Below are positions 16,848 to 26,622 of a stretch of 40,742 nucleotides of DNA, in pieces. The position numbers were made by a program, and so were the translations under genes. The stretch is from Actinomycetota bacterium (GTDB lineage: Bacteria > Actinomycetota > Acidimicrobiia > Acidimicrobiales > MedAcidi-G1). The stretch lies in assembly GCA_002721755.1 (NCBI GenBank), contig PBLL01000036.1, positions 1 through 40,742 on the forward strand, read 5' to 3'. Positions within the stretch are counted from its first letter, which is position 1, and every line of letters begins with the position of its first letter. A model generated the notes under the pieces. It saw only the letters and a list, made by a program, of their open reading frames with translations, ran no database searches and was not told where the DNA came from.

Positions 16848-18452
16848 TCAAGAAACATAACCCTGTTCAATATCATTTTTTAATAAACTGGAATCTCTTT
16901 CTTCTGGATCACCAAAACCTCCTCCACCGGGTAGCTCTAAAATCAGTCTTTTACCTTCAGGAACAGCTTGTTTACCTTTCGCATCAAAAGGTGTTCCATC
17001 ATCAAGGTACACCTTTCCGGGTAGACCATTACCCCCACCGTTGCGTCCTCGTGCAGGGTTTTCAACTCTGTCAAACATGCAGCTAAAGAAAAATTTGTAA
17101 CCATCAGAGGGTGCAAGTTCTATTATTTGACCTAATCCTCCACGTTGTCGACCTTTTCCTCCTGAATCTGGTCTGAGTTCTTTTCGCCAAATAACTATGG
17201 GGCCTACTTGTTCAGTAGCTTCAGAAGACATAGTTCTAACACCACTAGGAAAAGCAGTACTGTTCAGTCCGTCTAACTCGGGTCTGGCTCCTGTGCCACC
17301 ACTATTAAACATCAGTATTTCTCGATTTGGGAGACCTGACCCAGGATTACTTGGTCTTGCACTTACATGAAAATTCCATAGTGCGCCTGCACCTTCAGCC
17401 GGAATAATCTCTGGAAGCGCCTCTGCAATAGCACCTAGGCAAAGATCTGTCACGAAATGTCCGGTAACGTGTCTTACGGCGACAGGGTCAGGATGCTTGG
17501 CATTAAGTATGCATCCTTCAGGTGCGCTAACTGTAAAAGCCGCCAGTGACGCATAGTTGCTCGGCATCTCAGGTGCTAGTGCTACAAGCATTGCATATGA
17601 ATAGTAGGCGTGGGCGTAGACCAGAGGTACGTTAACTCCGTTTTCGCATGTGGGTGAACTTCCCGCAAAATCGGCATGTGCACCATTTTCATTAACATTG
17701 ATAGTTACTTTTAAGTTCACCGTTTTGTTGTAGCCATCAACTTGCATTTCATTTGTGTATTCTCCTGGCGGTAGTTTGGCTAATCGTTTTTTAGTGGCTT
17801 CTTCAGTTTTTTCAAAGATAAATTCAGCTAGATCATCCAAATTTTCCAAATTGAATTCATCGAGCATGGCATGAAGTCGTCGAACGCCTGTTTCGTTAGA
17901 TGTTGAAAGAGAGTGGAGATCACCGATTACCTGCGAGGATTCCCTAACATTGTGACGAACAATATTTATAAGGTCGTCATTTATTTCTCCACGTTCCAAA
18001 AATTTCATAATGGGAACGAAAAGTCCTTCTTCATAAACTTCAGTAGCATCAGGGCCGAAACCTCTACCTCCTACATCCACTACGTGGGCGGTACAGCCGA
18101 AATAGCCTATGAGCTTGCCATTTCTAAATACAGGAGTCACAACTGTGAAGTCATGTAAGTGGCCGGTGCCCTTCCAAGGGTCATTAGTTATATAAACATC
18201 ACCATCGTAAATTCTGTGAGGACCTATGTCTTCGATGAAGTTGACTACAGCTGCCGCCATAGTGTTCACATGTCCAGGGGTTCCAGTAATCGCTTGTGCG
18301 ATCATTCTTCCCTTAGTGTCGTAGACGCCAGCTGACAGATCTCCTGCTTCTCTAACACTTGTACTAAAAGCTGTCCGGACTAGAGCTAGAGCCTGTTCTT
18401 CGACTATGGATATAAGTCGATTCCACATAACTTGATTTTGTAAGTGCTTCAT
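16848..18452 (-). CDS. hyuB: Hydantoinase B / 5-oxoprolinase-type subunit (HyuB)
   Basis: 534-residue beta subunit of an ATP-dependent N-methylhydantoinase/oxoprolinase-type enzyme, cytoplasmic. Family motifs are AFSTSVREAGDLSAGVYD near residue 27, GDVYITNDPWKGTGHLHDFT near 83, TAHVVDVGGRGFG near 121, GTGARPELDG near 385 and the C-terminal LPGGGGFGDPEERD. It overlaps hyuA by 4 nt, so the two subunits are made together. Related systems open N-methylhydantoin, 5-oxoproline or acetone-type substrates; the last are usually three-subunit, and no third subunit is seen here, which favours a hydantoin- or oxoproline-like lactam. Confidence 0.93.
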   Translation of the reverse strand: MKHLQNQVMWNRLISIVEEQALALVRTAFSTSVREAGDLSAGVYDTKGRMIAQAITGTPGHVNTMAAAVVNFIEDIGPHRIYDGDVYITNDPWKGTGHLHDFTVVTPVFRNGKLIGYFGCTAHVVDVGGRGFGPDATEVYEEGLFVPIMKFLERGEINDDLINIVRHNVRESSQVIGDLHSLSTSNETGVRRLHAMLDEFNLENLDDLAEFIFEKTEEATKKRLAKLPPGEYTNEMQVDGYNKTVNLKVTINVNENGAHADFAGSSPTCENGVNVPLVYAHAYYSYAMLVALAPEMPSNYASLAAFTVSAPEGCILNAKHPDPVAVRHVTGHFVTDLCLGAIAEALPEIIPAEGAGALWNFHVSARPSNPGSGLPNREILMFNSGGTGARPELDGLNSTAFPSGVRTMSSEATEQVGPIVIWRKELRPDSGGKGRQRGGLGQIIELAPSDGYKFFFSCMFDRVENPARGRNGGGNGLPGKVYLDDGTPFDAKGKQAVPEGKRLILELPGGGGFGDPEERDSSLLKNDIEQGYVS

Positions 18453-20557
18453 GTTTTATCTGTATCCGTTTTCAGTATTAGCAGACAAGCATCATTTTGG
18501 ACTGTTGCTTTACTGCTACTTGAGATCCAAGTAGTTGTTTGGCTTTCAAAAATTATTGCTGGCCCTATTATGCAATCACCGGGGTTTAATTTCTCCCGAT
18601 CGAAAATAGAAGCCTGAATTTCAGAACTCTCGACTGGATCATAGATTGTTCGCTTTATGTCTGTAGTGACGATATTTTCAGAATCGAGTGGGACAATCTT
18701 TTGAATTGTCGGTTTAGGAGAAGTAACTTTTACAGACCAGCCGACCACTTCTATGGGTAAGCCTTCGATCGCCCTGCCGAAATGCTCTTCGTAAGTTTTT
18801 TCAAATTTGTTGTTCAGTAATTCGATTCCAAAATTATCGAATTTTGTATTTTCTAGCGGGACAGTAATTTCCCATCCCTGGCCTGAGTATCGCATAAAGG
18901 CGCAACGTTCCACTTCAAGACTTTCTTCAGGGTAGTTACCATTCGATGCTTCCATCACGAATTCTGTTGCCTCAGAAGTGAGATCGTCTAGGAGTTTATT
19001 TACACTTTTGTGATCAAAGTTTTCTACGGAAATGTAAAAACTTCTCAGAGCTTCGTAAGAAAATGGTGTTCTGAGGAAACCAATTGCAGAACCCACACCT
19101 GCATCGGGTGGAACGAGTAATTTATCTATTTCTAATTTGTTGCATAAACGGGAGGCGTGTAATGGTGCCGCCCCGCCGAATGCAATCATTGTGTATTTTG
19201 AGACGTCTCTGCCATTTTCCACTGCATGCACGCGGGCGGCATTAGCCATATTTTCGTCAACAACCTCGATAACTCCTATTGCTGCATTTTCTGCGGTGGT
19301 TTCAAGAATCTTTGCAACATCATTTGATAGTGCTTTTTTAGATTCTTCAGGAAGTAGGTCTATGTCTTCGGCTCCAAAAGTTTCGGGCGAAATACGTCCT
19401 AAAAGGATGTTTGCATCAGTTACCGTTGCGAGAGAACCACCTAATCCGTATGCAGCAGGCCCAGGTTCTGAACCTGCACTTAGCGGTCCTACTCTTATTT
19501 GTTTGAGGTCGTCAACACTCGCAATAGACCCACCACCTGCTCCTATTTCAATCATTTCTATAACTGGGATCGAAATCGGCATACCGCTTCCTTTGGTGAA
19601 ACGATGCGTTCTAGCTACTTCAAATGTCTTAGCTGATCTTGGAGCTTGGTTGTCTATAAGACATATTTTTGCGGTGGTTCCTCCCATGTCATAAGAAAGA
19701 GCGGCATCTATTCCATATCGATCAGCAATTTCAGCGGCGAAAATAGCACCGCCAGCTGGACCTGATTCGATCAGTCTCACCGGGAACTTTATTGCACTTT
19801 CTATACTTATTAACCCGCCACCTGAATGTATTAGGTGTATGTCGCAATTAGCCCCTGCATCAGTCAGTTTGCTTTTAAGCCTTTCAAGATAAGAAGCCAT
19901 CATAGGTTGGACGTAGGAATTCGCACAGACAGTATTGAATCTCTCGAATTCTCTCATTTGAGGTGAAACCTCAGAAGAAATTGAAACTTTAATTCCTGGA
20001 AGCTCTTTTAGAATCATCTCCCGAAAGATAGATTCGTGTTCATTATTCATGTATGAATGAATGAAACCTATAGCTATTGATTCATATGGATCTTTTTTTT
20101 CCGACAGTAGTTCAATAAGTTTTCCAGCTTCAGTTTCGTCAAATGGTAAAAGTACCGAACCATCTGAAGAAATTCGCTCTGAAAGGACGTATCTGTCTTT
20201 TCTTTCAATAAGAGGTTTAGGTAGTTCTAGATTAAGGTTGTATTGTTCAAACCTGCTCTCGGTTCTCATTTCAATTGTGTCCCGAAAACCTTTCGTGGTA
20301 ACAAAAGCAGTTCTTGCCCCTGTTCTAGCGATCAAGGCATTCGTAGCAAGAGTTGTTCCATGTATAAACGAATCGACTTCAGAAAGTCTGGTCTTAGACA
20401 TTTCGATAACATTTTCAATACCTTCAAGGATTCCTATTTCAGGTGACTCATAAGTAGTAAGAACCTTAGTTGAAAACAATTCAGTGCCTTTTTCCAGCAC
20501 TATGTCTGTGAAAGTACCACCGACATCTGCTCCGATTCGAATTCCATTATGAGTCAT
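18449..20557 (-). CDS. hyuA: Hydantoinase A / 5-oxoprolinase-type subunit (HyuA)
   Basis: About 702-residue alpha subunit that carries the ATP-binding (acetate/sugar kinase/Hsp70-like) fold. It opens with RIGADVGGTFTDIVL, the phosphate-1 loop. It also shows HGTTLATNALIARTGARTAFVTTKGFRD near 80-107, GSGMPISIPVIEMIEIGAGGGS near 325 and MIAFGGAAPLHA near 466. An in-frame ATG at 20584 would add nine residues and overlap the SDR gene; I prefer the ATG at 20557 because homology begins right after it and an AAGGAG lies upstream, though the spacing is long (12 nt). With hyuB it should hydrolyse a cyclic amide at the expense of ATP. Together with the DAO-type oxidase downstream, an N-methylhydantoin-to-sarcosine route is a reasonable guess but not proven. 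Confidence 0.92.
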   Translation of the reverse strand: MTHNGIRIGADVGGTFTDIVLEKGTELFSTKVLTTYESPEIGILEGIENVIEMSKTRLSEVDSFIHGTTLATNALIARTGARTAFVTTKGFRDTIEMRTESRFEQYNLNLELPKPLIERKDRYVLSERISSDGSVLLPFDETEAGKLIELLSEKKDPYESIAIGFIHSYMNNEHESIFREMILKELPGIKVSISSEVSPQMREFERFNTVCANSYVQPMMASYLERLKSKLTDAGANCDIHLIHSGGGLISIESAIKFPVRLIESGPAGGAIFAAEIADRYGIDAALSYDMGGTTAKICLIDNQAPRSAKTFEVARTHRFTKGSGMPISIPVIEMIEIGAGGGSIASVDDLKQIRVGPLSAGSEPGPAAYGLGGSLATVTDANILLGRISPETFGAEDIDLLPEESKKALSNDVAKILETTAENAAIGVIEVVDENMANAARVHAVENGRDVSKYTMIAFGGAAPLHASRLCNKLEIDKLLVPPDAGVGSAIGFLRTPFSYEALRSFYISVENFDHKSVNKLLDDLTSEATEFVMEASNGNYPEESLEVERCAFMRYSGQGWEITVPLENTKFDNFGIELLNNKFEKTYEEHFGRAIEGLPIEVVGWSVKVTSPKPTIQKIVPLDSENIVTTDIKRTIYDPVESSEIQASIFDREKLNPGDCIIGPAIIFESQTTTWISSSSKATVQNDACLLILKTDTDKT

Positions 20558-20564
20558 TGGCCGT

Positions 20565-21380
20565 CTAGTCTCCTTCGGCAACATCTCGCAAGGATGGAAA
20601 AGTTGACGGAGGTATTATGTCGACAGTTGCTGACCTCTGTTGCGAAAGCATTCCTCCATCCACTTTTATTACATCTCCAGTGATGTATTTGGCATCTTCT
20701 GAGGCTAGGAAAAGAGCAGGTCCTGCCATATCTTCAGGATCACCAGGTCGTCCGAGAGGAATATTTTCACCGCGCAATTTTCGTGCTTCTTCATCCATTC
20801 CCTCGGTGTCAATCGAACCGGGCATAAGAGCACATACTCTTATACCGTAAGGACCTAGATCTAGCGCCATTGCTCTGGTGAGAGCTTCAATGCCTCCTTT
20901 TGAAGCATCATAAGCTGTAAATGATCTGTGCGCGCGTGTAGCGCCACCTGATGACATGTTAATGATGACACCTTTCTGATTAGACGCCATGATTCTTGCC
21001 GCTTGTTGTGAGCAAAGGAAATGACCGGTTAAATTCACATCGATTATACGCCTCCACCAAGCTTCATCAGCATCGAAGAAGTGGAGCATTGGGCTTACGA
21101 TTCCAGCGTTATTGACTAGAACATCTACAGTTCCGAAAGACTCCAAAGCAGAGTCGAAAATGCTTTTAACTTGAGTGCTGTCTGACACATCGGCGACAGC
21201 TCCTATTGAATTGCCGCCTGAGTCGTTTATATCAGCAACTACTTCGTTAACCCGATCTTCATCGATGTCATTCACTACAACTTTGGCACCTTGGCTTGCA
21301 AATCTTTGCGCTATAGCACGTCCGATTCCTTTTCCAGCACCGGTTACTACGACCACTTGATCTTTGTGATTGCCACTCAT
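20565..21380 (-). CDS. Short-chain dehydrogenase/reductase (SDR)
   Basis: 271-residue classical NAD(P)-dependent oxidoreductase. It has TGAGKGIGRAIA near residue 14, an acidic residue after the second strand (VNDID), which favours NAD, NNAGIV near 91, and the catalytic Ser...Tyr-x-x-x-Lys set (SSGGATRAHRSFTAYDASK). The C-terminal GDVIKVDGG is typical. It lies between the P450 gene (68 nt upstream) and hyuA (7 nt downstream), in the same minus-strand cluster, so it may oxidise an alcohol made by the P450. The substrate cannot be predicted from the family. Confidence 0.9.
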   Translation of the reverse strand: MSGNHKDQVVVVTGAGKGIGRAIAQRFASQGAKVVVNDIDEDRVNEVVADINDSGGNSIGAVADVSDSTQVKSIFDSALESFGTVDVLVNNAGIVSPMLHFFDADEAWWRRIIDVNLTGHFLCSQQAARIMASNQKGVIINMSSGGATRAHRSFTAYDASKGGIEALTRAMALDLGPYGIRVCALMPGSIDTEGMDEEARKLRGENIPLGRPGDPEDMAGPALFLASEDAKYITGDVIKVDGGMLSQQRSATVDIIPPSTFPSLRDVAEGD

Positions 21381-21448
21381 TATCTGTCCTCAGTCGACTG
21401 CGTCCCTTTAAAGGTTATCGAAATAAAATACAATCTCTTATCAGCCAC

Positions 21449-22624
21449 TCAGCCACTCGGGTGGAAAGCTAAAAAAGTGTGTCTTCGTACATAGTTTCCG
21501 GTTGCATAACTGGAGGAACTTTCATCTGCATGGAAGTTGGGAAAATTTGTAAGGATTTCTTTAAGAGCAATAGAAGACTGTAGGCGAGCTATTGATGCAC
21601 CTAAACAGAAATGCGCTCCTGATCCAAAACTCAGCATTCGGTTAATTTTCCGTTGAACGTTTAGTTGTTCAGAATTTTCCCCAAATTCACGTTCATCTCT
21701 ATTGGCAGATGCATAACCTAGAAGAACGCGCGAACCGGACGTTAGTTTTTCTCCGTGCAATTCAAAGTCCTTGACTAGAACCCGGCTCAAACATTGAACT
21801 GGAGAAGTCATCCTCAATAGTTCTTCTATGGCTCCTGGTAAGAGTTGTAAATCTTTAAGTAGGAGTTTTCTCTGCTCCTGGTTGTCTGTGAGGAGTACCG
21901 CTGAACCACCCAGCAACCCGGTCGTAGTGTCGTTTCCACCAGTAATCATTGTGAAAGCTAAACCGAGAATCCACATAATAGAAACCTTTTCTTCACCCAT
22001 TTCTAAGAGTTGAGAGATCAAGTCATCTTCAGGGTTCTTCTTTCTCCATTCAATCATTTCAGTGAAATAATTTGTTAGTTCACCAATAGCGTCTAGTCCT
22101 GTGTTGTTTTCATTTTGAACTGCACCTGCAACAATTCTTTCAGTCCAAGTGTCGAAAATTTTTCGATCTGATTCCGGCACGCCGAGATACTTGGAAACCA
22201 CAAAACTAGGCAAAGGTTTAAATAGTTCAGAAATGATGTCGCAATTTTCCATATCTTTGATCCTGTCGATTGCGCAGTGGACAAAAGAAGAAATATCCTG
22301 GGTCATTTCGTTAGCTTTTCTGGGAGTGAAACCCTTGCTGATAAGTCGTCTGAATTGAGTGTGTTCAGGTGGATCTAAAAAAACTATTGGGGCGGCGTCT
22401 CCCAGGTCCAAGTAATCTGTATTTTGTTCAATCGTAAGACCGTGGCGTGATGAAAAAGTATCCGGACTTCTTGCAGCGTTAAAAACGTCTTCGAATCGGG
22501 AGAAAACCCAATAAGAACCGTCTTCTACAAAATGTGCCGGATTACTGTTTCTAAGGTTGGCATACATTGGAAAAGGGTCACGCCACGATTTGCCGGATCT
22601 AGGTTCATAGAGTTTTTTCTCCAT
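21449..22624 (-). CDS. Cytochrome P450
   Basis: 391-residue soluble bacterial P450 monooxygenase. The heme-thiolate ligand is C340 in FGSGAHFCLGASIAR. The ExxR pair is E268-x-x-R271. The I-helix oxygen-activation motif is GGNDTTT at 229-235. DPPEHTQFRRLISKGFTPRK near 84 is the C-helix region of CYP families from actinobacteria and proteobacteria. No ferredoxin or reductase gene lies nearby, so electrons come from elsewhere. As first gene of the minus-strand cluster, divergent from the GMC oxidoreductase, it could begin the breakdown of a hydrophobic or N/O-methylated substrate. Confidence 0.95.
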   Translation of the reverse strand: MEKKLYEPRSGKSWRDPFPMYANLRNSNPAHFVEDGSYWVFSRFEDVFNAARSPDTFSSRHGLTIEQNTDYLDLGDAAPIVFLDPPEHTQFRRLISKGFTPRKANEMTQDISSFVHCAIDRIKDMENCDIISELFKPLPSFVVSKYLGVPESDRKIFDTWTERIVAGAVQNENNTGLDAIGELTNYFTEMIEWRKKNPEDDLISQLLEMGEEKVSIMWILGLAFTMITGGNDTTTGLLGGSAVLLTDNQEQRKLLLKDLQLLPGAIEELLRMTSPVQCLSRVLVKDFELHGEKLTSGSRVLLGYASANRDEREFGENSEQLNVQRKINRMLSFGSGAHFCLGASIARLQSSIALKEILTNFPNFHADESSSSYATGNYVRRHTFLAFHPSG

Positions 22625-22724
22625 ATAAAAGCTTATTCTTATAAAAAGTTATTGATGACACCAAAAGGTCAAAGTTTGAAGGCAGAATCGATTTGTATGA
22701 ATAGTTTTTTGATCAGGTATTTAA

Positions 22725-24368
22725 ATGACCAATTATGACGTAGTTATTGTTGGTGGCGGTTCAGCTGGTTGTGTGTTGGCAAATCGTTTAAGTGAAAACA
22801 GCGATGTGAAAGTTCTTCTACTGGAAGCAGGAAGACGGGACTATAGATGGGATTTCGTTATCCATATGCCGGCAGCTCTTTCTTTTGGTATAGGAAATAG
22901 GTTTTACGACTGGAAATACGAAACAGACCCTGAACCGGGACTCGGAGGAAGAAAGGTTTTTCACGCTAGGGGAAAGGTTCTAGGAGGCTCTTCAAGTATT
23001 AATGGAATGATTTTCCAACGTGGAAATCCTGCAGATTATGACAGGTGGGCTTCTACACCGGGTTGCAGAGAATGGAGTTATTCGCACTGTCTTCCATATT
23101 TTAAAAAAATGGAGACATGTTTAAATGGAGGTGATATATACAGGGGGGATGACGGTCCGTTAATGCTGGAAAGGGGACCTGCTGCCACTCCATTATTTAG
23201 AGCTTTTTTCAACGCTGTGCAAGAAGCAGGCTATGAATTGACTGAGGATGTTAACGGACACCGTCAGGAAGGGTTTGCTTCTTTTGATAGGAACATTTAT
23301 CGCGGTAGGCGAAACTCTGCTTCAGTCGCTTATTTAAGTCCGATTTCCACAAGATCTAATTTAGATGTAATTACCCGAGCACATGTCACAAGATTGATTT
23401 TTGAGGGAAATAGAGCAGTGGGGGTTGAATTCAGAAAAGATCGTCGGACCAGGATAGTGAGATCAGGTGAAATAATTTCCTGTGGAGGGGCAATTAACAC
23501 TCCACAACTTCTTCAAATTTCAGGGATAGGTCCAGCAAGAGTTCTTGAGAAAGCAGGTGTTGAAACCCTGCTTGATCTGCCTGGTGTGGGTGAAAATTTA
23601 CAGGACCATTTAGAGGTTTATGTTCAATACGCCTGCAAGAAACCAGTTTCGATGGCTCCGTACCTGAAATATTGGAGGCGACCTTTTGTATTTTTCCAGT
23701 GGCTTTTGAGAAAGGGACCAGCTTCAACAAATCATTTTGAGGCAGGAGGTTTTGTGCGAGGAAATGAAGGGGTTGAATGGCCGAATTTAATGTTTCATTT
23801 TTTGCCAATAGCGATTAGGTATGACGGATCTACTCCAGTGTCAGGTCATGGTTACCAGTTCCATGTAGGTCCGATGTTTTCCAATAGTCGTGGAAGCATC
23901 AAAATAAAAAGCAATAATCCTTTTGAAAAACCATCCATCAAGTTCAATTATCTTTCCACTGAGGAAGATCAAAAGGAATGGGTCGAAGCAATCCGTGTTG
24001 CTAGGAACATAATGGGTCAGACTGCTTTTGATGAATTTAACGGGGGAGAGATTTCACCTGGTTCTAATATCGAAAGCGATCAAGAAATTTTAGAGTGGAT
24101 CAAAAAAGATTCAGAGACAGCACTCCACCCTTCTTGTTCTGCTCGTATGGGAACAGACCACATGGCGGTTGTGGACCCTTCTTCCATGAGGGTTCACGGA
24201 ATTGAGCAACTTAGAGTCGTAGATGCTTCTGCTATGCCTCATATCACGAATGGAAACATTTATGCACCGGTTATGATGCTTGCCGAGAAGGCAGCTGACC
24301 TTATATTGGGCAACAGTCCACTACCAATAGACGAGTCACCTGTTTATAGACATGGAGGAGAAAAATAG
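22725..24368 (+). CDS. GMC-family FAD oxidoreductase (choline dehydrogenase-like)
   Basis: 547-residue GMC flavoenzyme oxidising a primary or secondary alcohol to the aldehyde or ketone. Features are [21 protein letters not shown] at residues 4-24, [20 protein letters not shown] near 81 (GMC signature 1), [16 protein letters not shown] near 255 (signature 2), and the C-terminal active-site histidine H468 in [12 protein letters not shown]. The second active-site position, Asn in many choline dehydrogenases (GNLNAP), reads Tyr here (GNIYAP, Y513); I recall this variant in other choline-dehydrogenase-like sequences. Gene spacing (2 nt) couples it to the DmdA-like gene, so its product may be a methylated compound handled next. 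The exact substrate is open. Confidence 0.92.
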   Translation: MTNYDVVIVGGGSAGCVLANRLSENSDVKVLLLEAGRRDYRWDFVIHMPAALSFGIGNRFYDWKYETDPEPGLGGRKVFHARGKVLGGSSSINGMIFQRGNPADYDRWASTPGCREWSYSHCLPYFKKMETCLNGGDIYRGDDGPLMLERGPAATPLFRAFFNAVQEAGYELTEDVNGHRQEGFASFDRNIYRGRRNSASVAYLSPISTRSNLDVITRAHVTRLIFEGNRAVGVEFRKDRRTRIVRSGEIISCGGAINTPQLLQISGIGPARVLEKAGVETLLDLPGVGENLQDHLEVYVQYACKKPVSMAPYLKYWRRPFVFFQWLLRKGPASTNHFEAGGFVRGNEGVEWPNLMFHFLPIAIRYDGSTPVSGHGYQFHVGPMFSNSRGSIKIKSNNPFEKPSIKFNYLSTEEDQKEWVEAIRVARNIMGQTAFDEFNGGEISPGSNIESDQEILEWIKKDSETALHPSCSARMGTDHMAVVDPSSMRVHGIEQLRVVDASAMPHITNGNIYAPVMMLAEKAADLILGNSPLPIDESPVYRHGGEK

Positions 24369-24370
24369 AA

Positions 24371-25483
24371 ATGAGTCCAGAAATTGCTATCGGCTCAAGA
24401 GTCAGAAAGTCAGCTTTTTATGAGGCGACTATTGCACATGGAGTTAAACAATTTTCTGTATACAACCATATGTATATGCCTACCTCATATGGTGATCCAC
24501 TTGCTGAGTATGAAGCATTAACTAAAAACGTTGCTATTTGGGACGTGGGGTGTGAACGGCAGGTTGAGATTTCGGGACCGAACGCCATTGAATTGGTTGA
24601 ATACATTTCAACTAGAGGGATGAGGTCATGCAAAGAGGGAAGATCTCGTTATACACCGATTTGTGATCACCAAGGGGTGTTGATTAATGACCCTATAATG
24701 CTCTGTATAGGGTTTGACCGCTATTGGGTGTCAATCGCTGATGGTGACCTCTTACTTTGGATACAAGCCATAAATGAGGAAAAAAAACTTAATTGCAGTG
24801 TTTTTGAGCCCGACGTTTCGCCTTTAGCTGTGCAGGGGCCTATGGCGGATCAGACTATGGCTGACCTGCTTGGAGAGTGGGTGAGAGGAATCCCGTTTTT
24901 CGGATTTGTTGAAACAAATTTGGATGACATTCCGTTTGTTATATGCCGTTCTGGTTGGAGCGGACAAGGGGGCTTTGAATTATTTTTAACAGATCAATCT
25001 AAAGGTTTGGAACTTTGGGAAAGAGTTTGGAAGTCGGGTGAGCCCTATGGAATTCATCCTGGTACACCAAATGCCGTGGAAAGAATAGAAAGTGATTTGC
25101 TTTCCTATAGAACTGATTGTGGAGCTTCAGCAAGCCCTTTGGAGCTGGGTTTGGGTCGATTTATGGATTTAGAAAGAGAAGACGATTTCATCGGTAAACA
25201 GGCATTACTGCTGGAAAAAAGTCAAGGTTCAAAAAGGAAGCTTGTAAAAATTACTCTGTCAGGGGAACCTTTAAGTTCGCCTACTGAAGAACCTTGGCCA
25301 GCTTTTGATGATTCAGATAACAGAATCGGAGAAATACGTGTTGTTGCTTGGTCTCCCGCTATGCAGGCAAATCTAGGTTTGGCTTTAATTTCAAGTGATA
25401 AAGCTGGTAGTGATTTCTATGCACTTTCAGTAGGCGATAAAAATTATCGAGCAACGCACCTAAGTTTTTTTGGTGAGAAATAG
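24371..25483 (+). CDS. DmdA/GcvT-like THF-dependent methyltransferase (possible DMSP demethylase)
   Basis: 370-residue protein of the aminomethyltransferase (GcvT) fold. By memory it resembles DMSP demethylase DmdA more than glycine-cleavage T protein: VYNHMYMPTSYGDP near residue 30, IWDVGCERQVEISGP near 56, LINDPIMLCIGFDRYWVSIADGDLLLWI near 97, the FEPDVSPLAVQGP stretch near 141, RSGWSGQGGFELFL near 194 and PNAVERIESDLLSY near 232. DmdA moves a methyl group from dimethylsulfoniopropionate to tetrahydrofolate, giving methylmercaptopropionate. No dmdB, dmdC or dmdD set is adjacent, so a related methylated substrate is possible. It is coupled to the GMC gene, 2 nt after its stop. Family fold is certain; DMSP as substrate is moderately likely at best. 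Confidence 0.85.
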   Translation: MSPEIAIGSRVRKSAFYEATIAHGVKQFSVYNHMYMPTSYGDPLAEYEALTKNVAIWDVGCERQVEISGPNAIELVEYISTRGMRSCKEGRSRYTPICDHQGVLINDPIMLCIGFDRYWVSIADGDLLLWIQAINEEKKLNCSVFEPDVSPLAVQGPMADQTMADLLGEWVRGIPFFGFVETNLDDIPFVICRSGWSGQGGFELFLTDQSKGLELWERVWKSGEPYGIHPGTPNAVERIESDLLSYRTDCGASASPLELGLGRFMDLEREDDFIGKQALLLEKSQGSKRKLVKITLSGEPLSSPTEEPWPAFDDSDNRIGEIRVVAWSPAMQANLGLALISSDKAGSDFYALSVGDKNYRATHLSFFGEK

Positions 25484-25565
25484 TTTCTTTTATTTTCACT
25501 TCATAAATCAGTAATCTAATTTTCCCAACTGCAAAGACGAGGGAGCCATCGGCAAGAATACTGGA

Positions 25566-26606
25566 ATGGCGAATGAACCCCTTTTTCTAAATTTAGATGA
25601 TGAAGATCCAGAAAGCATTTATCAGTTATTTGAGTCACGGGGCTGGGGTGATGGTCTTCCGCTCATTGCTCCCACCATGGAACGTGTAGACGAAGCACTC
25701 AGTCATGTTCAAGCGTCGCCAGAAGAAGTATTAACAGTTCTCCCACCCCGCGGAGGCTCAGCAACATACAGAGATGTAGCAGTGAACAGTGTTTTAGCTG
25801 GATGCAAGCCTGAATATTTTCCAGTTGTTGTCACAGCTGTAAAAGCTTTGGGTGAACAGAAGATAAATCTACGTGGAGTGAATACTACAACCCACCCTGT
25901 TGCACCTCTACTGGTCATTCATGGAAGAGCGGTGGAAGAGATTGGTTTCAATGCGGGTCTTGGAACGTTTGGACCTGGCAATAGGGCAAACGCAACAGTG
26001 GGCAGGGCGATAAGGCTTATATTGCTGCATATAGCCGGAGCGATACCAGGTCCAGGTGATGCATCTACACAAGGTCAACCATCAAAGTACACTTACTGTA
26101 TTGCAGAGAATCAAGAAGAAAGCCCTTGGGAATCGTACCCAGAATCACTTGGCGTAGATTCAGGAAGTGCACTTACGGTTCACTGTGGTGAGAACCCTCA
26201 CAATTTTCATGACATGGAGTCGAAAAACATAGAAAGGATTCTTGATAAGGCTGCTTCATCAATGACTACTTTCGGAGTTAATAATGCTTGTATTTCCGGT
26301 GGAGAATGGTTTGTTATTCTTTGTCCAGAGCATGCAGCAACAGCATTTAATCAAGGATGGGGCAGAAAAGATGTTTCCGAGTATCTTTTTGAAAAAGCAA
26401 GAATGCCGGCTGGAGAGTTCAGAAAACAGTTTGAATTACTTGCATGGGCGGATTGGATGAAGTCGCTCTCGGATAGAGAAATGGTTCCGATGACTCAAGA
26501 TGTAGAAAATATCAAAGTTATTGTAAGTGGGGGTGCTGGGAAGCATTCATGTGTAGTTCCCAGTTGGGGAATGACTCGAAGCGTAACACTTCCAATAGAA
26601 ATCTAG
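25566..26606 (+). CDS. Conserved protein of unknown function, partner of UGSC-family selenoproteins
   Basis: 346-residue soluble protein with no enzyme family I can name with certainty. Conserved-looking stretches are RGWGDGLPLIAPTMERV near residue 25, a VLPPRGGSATYRDVAVNSVLAGCKPEYFPVV region near 58-88, GPGNRANATVGRAIRL near 137, and KYTYCIAENQEESPWE near 175. From memory, proteins of this type are frequently encoded beside, or fused to, the UGSC (seleno)protein domain, and that is the arrangement here (16 nt gap). It may therefore be the larger subunit of a UGSC enzyme, with C80, C179, C211, C239 or C257 as possible redox partners. The 82-bp gap before it, after the DmdA-like gene, allows its own promoter. 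Confidence 0.75.
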   Translation: MANEPLFLNLDDEDPESIYQLFESRGWGDGLPLIAPTMERVDEALSHVQASPEEVLTVLPPRGGSATYRDVAVNSVLAGCKPEYFPVVVTAVKALGEQKINLRGVNTTTHPVAPLLVIHGRAVEEIGFNAGLGTFGPGNRANATVGRAIRLILLHIAGAIPGPGDASTQGQPSKYTYCIAENQEESPWESYPESLGVDSGSALTVHCGENPHNFHDMESKNIERILDKAASSMTTFGVNNACISGGEWFVILCPEHAATAFNQGWGRKDVSEYLFEKARMPAGEFRKQFELLAWADWMKSLSDREMVPMTQDVENIKVIVSGGAGKHSCVVPSWGMTRSVTLPIEI

Positions 26607-26622
26607 AGAGATGGTCTAGTCT

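Noticed and set aside
19137-19694. 185-codon plus-strand ORF inside hyuA
   Set aside because: It is antisense to conserved hyuA sequence, low in complexity and without family motifs. It is a shadow of the real gene.
20557-20584. HyuA start at ATG 20584
   Set aside because: It would overlap the SDR gene by 20 nt and add nine residues that do not look like family sequence. The ATG at 20557 fits better, though this is not certain.
24371-25483. Glycine cleavage T protein (gcvT)
   Set aside because: No gcvH or gcvP nearby, and the motif pattern is closer to DmdA-like proteins.
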